Assembly: GCA_021442885.1 (NCBI GenBank)
Contig: JABUVA010000017.1
Location: 22,874-29,972 of the forward strand
DNA: 7,099 nt
Origin: Methanobrevibacter sp.
Lineage (GTDB): Archaea > Methanobacteriota > Methanobacteria > Methanobacteriales > Methanobacteriaceae
Direction: 5' to 3'
Of this stretch, positions 4,054 to 7,099 are shown one piece after another (position 1 is the stretch's first letter; every line of letters begins with the position of its first letter). Under the pieces are notes generated by a model. It worked only from the letters and a program-made list of their open reading frames with translations, made no database searches and was not told the origin of the DNA. The position numbers and the translations under genes were made by a program.

Positions 4054-6255
4054 ATGGTAAAAGAAGAAATGACTTTAAAAGTCGCAGAATCAATATCACA
4101 AAGAGATATTGGACATAACATTGCAAGACTAGATCCAACAGTAATGGAAGAAATGGGATTAAAAGAAAAAGATGTAATCGAAATTGTTGGAGATAGAAAA
4201 ACCGGAGCAATTGTATTACCTTCACAAACTGACATTGGATTAGGAGTAATTAGAATTGACGGACTTGTACGTAAAAATTCCGGTGCTTCAATTGGTGAAG
4301 AAGTAACAATAAAAAAAGCAGAAATTATTGAAGCTAAAAAAGTTGTTCTAGCACCAACTGAAAATAGCGTTAGTGTCCAAGGAGATGTTAATAGCTTATT
4401 TGTAGGAAAAGTAATGAGTCCAGGAGATATTATTACATCCCAAGTTAGATCAAGATCAAGTAATATGGGAATGAATTTCGACAGTTTATTTGATGATATG
4501 TTCGGATCAACTAGTTCCTACTCAATGACTGAAATTAAATTTGCAGTAGTATCAACAAAACCTGCAGGAATTGTAGTAGTTGGACCAAATACTGCTGTTG
4601 AAGTAAAAGAAGAACCAGTTGATGTTTCAAGTCTTGAAGGAGTAAGTAACCTTCTTGATGTAACCTATGAAGATATTGGTGGACTTAAAGAAGAAGTTAA
4701 AAAAGTAAGAGAAATGATTGAAATTCCTCTTAAAAAACCAGAATTATTTGAAAAATTAGGAATTACACCTCCAAAAGGAGTTTTAATGCAAGGTCCACCT
4801 GGAACTGGAAAAACATTACTTGCAAAAGCAGTAGCTAATGAAAGTGATGCACACTTTATCTCAATTGCAGGACCAGAAATAATGAGTAAATATGTTGGTG
4901 GATCAGAAGAGAATTTACGTGAAAAATTCGAAGAAGCAGAAGAAAATGCACCATCAATTATATTCATAGATGAATTAGATGCAATAGCACCAAATAGGGA
5001 AGATACACAAGGAGAGGCTGAAAGAAGAACAGTAGCACAACTCCTAACCTTAATGGATGGTCTTAAATCCAGAGGACAAGTAGTAATTATTGGTGCAACT
5101 AATAGGCCTGATTCTATTGACCCTGCATTAAGAAGACCTGGAAGATTCGATAGAGAAATTGAAATTGGAGTACCTGACCAAGAAGAAAGATTAGAAATCC
5201 TCCAAATCCATACAAGAAACATGCCACTTTCAGAAGATGTAGATTTAGAAGAATTCGCATCTGTGACCCATGGTTTTGTTGGAGCTGATTTAGAATCTCT
5301 ATGTAGAGAAGCAGCTATGAGAGTAGTTAGAAGAATTATTCCAGATATTAAAGGTGATGAAGAGATTTCAGAAGATGTCTATGATAAAATAATTGTAGAA
5401 CCAAGAGACTTTAAAGAAGCTTTAAAAGAAATCGAACCATCAGCACTTAGAGAAGTTATTGTTCAAGTACCAGATATCACATGGGACGATATAGGTGGAC
5501 TTGGAGATGTTAAACAAGAATTACAAGAAGCTGTTGAATGGCCTTTAAAATATCCTGAAAAATTCCAAAACTTTGGTATAAGACCACCTAAAGGAACTTT
5601 ACTTTATGGAATTCCAGGTACTGGAAAAACATTACTTGCAAAAGCAGTAGCTAATGAAAGTGAAGCTAACTTTATCTCTGTTAAAGGTCCTGAATTATTA
5701 TCTAAATGGGTAGGAGATTCTGAAGCAGGTGTAAGAGAAGTATTTAGAAAAGCTAGACAAGCAGCACCTACAGTAATATTCTTCGATGAAATCGACTCTA
5801 TTGCAAGTAGCCGTAGCGGAAATGATGGAGATAGTGGAGTTACTAAAAGAGTAGTAAATCAACTATTAACAGAAATGGATGGAATGGAAGAATTAGAAGA
5901 TGTTTCAGTAATTGCAGCTACCAACAGACCAGACATTTTAGACTCTGGACTTATGAGACCTGGAAGATTTGACAGACACATTAAAGTTGATGCACCTAAC
6001 GAAGAAGGAAGATTAGCTATCTTCAAAGTACATACTAAAGATATGCCTCTTGCAGATGATGTAGACCTTGAAAAATTATCACAAGAAACAGAAGGCTATG
6101 TTGGTGCAGACATTGAAGCAGTATGTCGTGAAGCAGCTATGTTAACTTTAAGATCTGACATTGATGCAAAAGAAGTAACTAAAGAATACTTTAAAGAAGC
6201 TCTTGATAAAGTCAAACCATCTGAAGATAAAACAGAGCTTATGCAATACATGTAG
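4054..6255 (+). CDS. cdc48: Cdc48/VAT-type double-AAA ATPase
   Basis: This cytosolic hexameric unfoldase uses ATP to thread substrate proteins through its pore, often for the proteasome. The 733 residues match archaeal VAT. Residues ~5-90 are the double-psi barrel ([34 protein letters not shown]) and ~95-190 the second N-domain part. That part contains a Ser/Met/Phe/Asp-rich insertion at ~133-159 not typical of p97. D1 has Walker A GPPGTGKT (247-254), pore loop KYVGGSE (279-285), Walker B IIFIDE (302-307) and RRPGRFD (360-366). D2 has Walker A GIPGTGKT (519-526, Ile where Pro is usual), pore loop KWVGDSE (551-557), Walker B VIFFDE (574-579) and RPGRFDR (635-641). All catalytic residues are present. 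The tail after KPS is short and ends QYM; the penultimate Tyr recalls the HbYX proteasome-docking motif, but Gln replaces the hydrophobic residue. The gene appears monocistronic, with two promoters upstream and a terminator behind. Confidence 0.97.
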   Translation: MVKEEMTLKVAESISQRDIGHNIARLDPTVMEEMGLKEKDVIEIVGDRKTGAIVLPSQTDIGLGVIRIDGLVRKNSGASIGEEVTIKKAEIIEAKKVVLAPTENSVSVQGDVNSLFVGKVMSPGDIITSQVRSRSSNMGMNFDSLFDDMFGSTSSYSMTEIKFAVVSTKPAGIVVVGPNTAVEVKEEPVDVSSLEGVSNLLDVTYEDIGGLKEEVKKVREMIEIPLKKPELFEKLGITPPKGVLMQGPPGTGKTLLAKAVANESDAHFISIAGPEIMSKYVGGSEENLREKFEEAEENAPSIIFIDELDAIAPNREDTQGEAERRTVAQLLTLMDGLKSRGQVVIIGATNRPDSIDPALRRPGRFDREIEIGVPDQEERLEILQIHTRNMPLSEDVDLEEFASVTHGFVGADLESLCREAAMRVVRRIIPDIKGDEEISEDVYDKIIVEPRDFKEALKEIEPSALREVIVQVPDITWDDIGGLGDVKQELQEAVEWPLKYPEKFQNFGIRPPKGTLLYGIPGTGKTLLAKAVANESEANFISVKGPELLSKWVGDSEAGVREVFRKARQAAPTVIFFDEIDSIASSRSGNDGDSGVTKRVVNQLLTEMDGMEELEDVSVIAATNRPDILDSGLMRPGRFDRHIKVDAPNEEGRLAIFKVHTKDMPLADDVDLEKLSQETEGYVGADIEAVCREAAMLTLRSDIDAKEVTKEYFKEALDKVKPSEDKTELMQYM

Positions 6256-6269
6256 AGAGGAAAAAATAT

Positions 6270-6297
6270 ATGGGGGCTTAATGCCCTCATTTTTTTT
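6270..6297 (+). terminator. Hairpin plus T8 terminator of cdc48
   Basis: ATGGGGGC (6270-6277) pairs with GCCCTCAT (6283-6290) over 8 bp with one G-U, around loop TTAAT, and is followed directly by T8 (6290-6297). It begins 15 nt after the cdc48 stop. The GC-rich core stands out in this AT-rich DNA and the layout equals a bacterial intrinsic terminator. Archaea mainly need the T-run. Confidence 0.75.
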
Positions 6298-6337
6298 ACA
6301 ATACAGTAATACTTTTTTTAAAAAAAATAATATTAAA

Positions 6338-6347
6338 TTTATTATAA
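6338..6347 (+). promoter_or_regulatory. TATA element for the marker protein 8 gene (leaderless start)
   Basis: TTTATTATAA is preceded by a long A-rich stretch that could act as BRE. A start about 25 nt on falls at about 6365-6371, on the ATG itself. No Shine-Dalgarno lies before 6371 (only A/T), so a leaderless mRNA is the simplest reading. Confidence 0.45.
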
Positions 6348-6370
6348 TAAAAATAATAAAAAATAAAATT

Positions 6371-7099
6371 ATGAGTAAACATATAGTTGATGGATTAGGA
6401 AAAAGTAAAGTAACAATAGAAAATGGAAAAGTAACAAATGTAACAGACCCATTAATTGAATACTGTCCACTTTTTGACCACCATAGAAATATCAAAAAAC
6501 TAACTCCAGAAACTGTAAAAGAAAATATGGAGTTTAGAATAAAAGATTTTGGAATGTGCACAAAAAATAGACAATTAAAAATGAAAGATTATCTTAATTT
6601 TGGAATCTCAGAAATAATTTCAACACTTTTAAAAAATGAAATTATAGATTGTGCAATAATGGTTTGTGAAGGTTGTGGAACTGTCCTTATCCAAGAAAGC
6701 CAACTAGCTCAAGGAGTTGGTGGAAGAGTTTCAGGTCTTATAGAAACAACCCCCATTCCAGAAGTCATGGAGGAAATTGGAATAGAAAATGTTTATAATC
6801 CTAAAACATCTGAAATAAATCAAGTTGAAGGAATTAAAAAAGCAATAAGACAAGGTTATAAAAATATTGCAGTTACAATAGCTTTAGCTAGAGATATAGA
6901 AAAAATTAATACTCTTAAAAAACAATATCCTCTAGTAAATATATATGTATTTGCAGTACATACCACAGGACTCTCAAAAAAAGATTCAACTACCATATTT
7001 GAAGGTAGTGATGTTATAACAGCCTGTGCATCAAAATATATAAGAAAACTTGGAGAAGAAAAATCATTAAAAACAGTAGGTCAATCAATACCTATTTAC
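6371..7099 (+). CDS. Methanogenesis marker protein 8 (DUF2099 family), 3' end outside window
   Basis: The frame is open from ATG 6371 through the last base (243 codons, no stop), so the C-terminus is missing, probably by a few dozen residues if the family length is about 260-280 (from memory). The protein begins MSKHIVDGLGKSKVTIENGK. I recognise it as the conserved, methanogen-restricted marker protein 8 family. Such markers are found in nearly all methanogens and are thought to serve methyl-coenzyme M reductase or its cofactors, but I know of no assigned reaction for this one. Cys residues lie at 32, 63, 94, 99, 102 and 219. The C99-x-x-C102 pair sits in VCEGCGTVL, and Gly-rich GVGGRVSG follows at 115-122. 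Clustered Cys and Gly-rich loops could bind a metal or cofactor (inference). No membrane segment or signal is seen, so it is likely cytosolic. It has its own promoter behind the cdc48 terminator. The start is chosen by the TATA spacing, as it is the first ATG after the promoter. Confidence 0.82.
   Translation, partial: MSKHIVDGLGKSKVTIENGKVTNVTDPLIEYCPLFDHHRNIKKLTPETVKENMEFRIKDFGMCTKNRQLKMKDYLNFGISEIISTLLKNEIIDCAIMVCEGCGTVLIQESQLAQGVGGRVSGLIETTPIPEVMEEIGIENVYNPKTSEINQVEGIKKAIRQGYKNIAVTIALARDIEKINTLKKQYPLVNIYVFAVHTTGLSKKDSTTIFEGSDVITACASKYIRKLGEEKSLKTVGQSIPIY

Noticed and set aside
3983..4235. Two overlapping minus-strand open frames at the cdc48 start
   Set aside because: They overlap the promoter, ribosome-binding site and the conserved N-domain codons of cdc48, with no own start signals.
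4665..5222. 185-codon minus-strand open frame inside cdc48
   Set aside because: It mirrors the conserved D1 AAA coding sequence. The Ser/Leu/Pro-rich reading is what antisense of an AT-rich gene gives.
6313..6327. T7A8 symmetric run before the marker gene
   Set aside because: No loop to form a hairpin, and homopolymer runs are common in this genome. It is at most part of the A-rich BRE flank.
6148..6561. 137-codon minus-strand open frame across the end of cdc48 and the start of the next gene
   Set aside because: It is antisense to two well-supported genes and to a terminator. Its product is a Phe/Leu/Ser-rich antisense-type string with no recognisable domain.
1..7099. CRISPR array, insertion sequence or integrated element
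   Set aside because: No regularly spaced repeats, transposase, integrase or terminal inverted repeats with target duplications were found.

Overview
The window looks like a chromosomal piece of a very AT-rich methanogenic archaeon, most likely Methanobacteriales (Methanobrevibacter or a close relative). The evidence is a methanogenesis marker gene, an archaeal Pelota, an archaeal Cdc48/VAT ATPase, an archaeal-type prephenate dehydrogenase with a C-terminal regulatory domain, TATA/BRE promoters with mostly short leaders, oligo-T terminators, and an adhesin-like remnant of the kind common in Methanobrevibacter. The genus is inferred from composition and gene style, not from a search.

Layout. 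Bases 1-290 hold a decayed plus-strand adhesin-like gene tail ending at a hairpin plus T-run. Bases 291-1595 (minus) are tyrA. A 61-70 bp gap carries one near-symmetric TATA element that could serve both tyrA and the divergent pelA (1666-2727). Bases 2728-3062 have no gene but contain a T-rich terminator, several short inverted and direct repeats, and a clear promoter. Bases 3063-3440 encode a small membrane-anchored Asn/Ser/Thr-rich protein that appears truncated. Its last ~20 codons, and the next ~110 bp, read better on the minus strand as a frame-broken gene relic. Bases 3441-4053 hold that relic, a strong hairpin, a T-tract and an elaborate cdc48 upstream region with two BRE/TATA promoters and a TAGCTAC repeat at the predicted start of the distal transcript. 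Bases 4054-6255 are cdc48, closed by a good hairpin plus T8 terminator. Bases 6371-7099 are the methanogenesis marker protein 8 gene, cut by the window end and probably read from a leaderless mRNA.

The intact genes are housekeeping functions: tyrosine synthesis, ribosome rescue, protein unfolding, and a methanogen-specific protein of unassigned role. They appear to be separate transcription units, not one operon. I found no convincing new multi-gene system. The most interesting material is regulatory and evolutionary: the cdc48 control region, the shared tyrA/pelA promoter, and the two gene relics.
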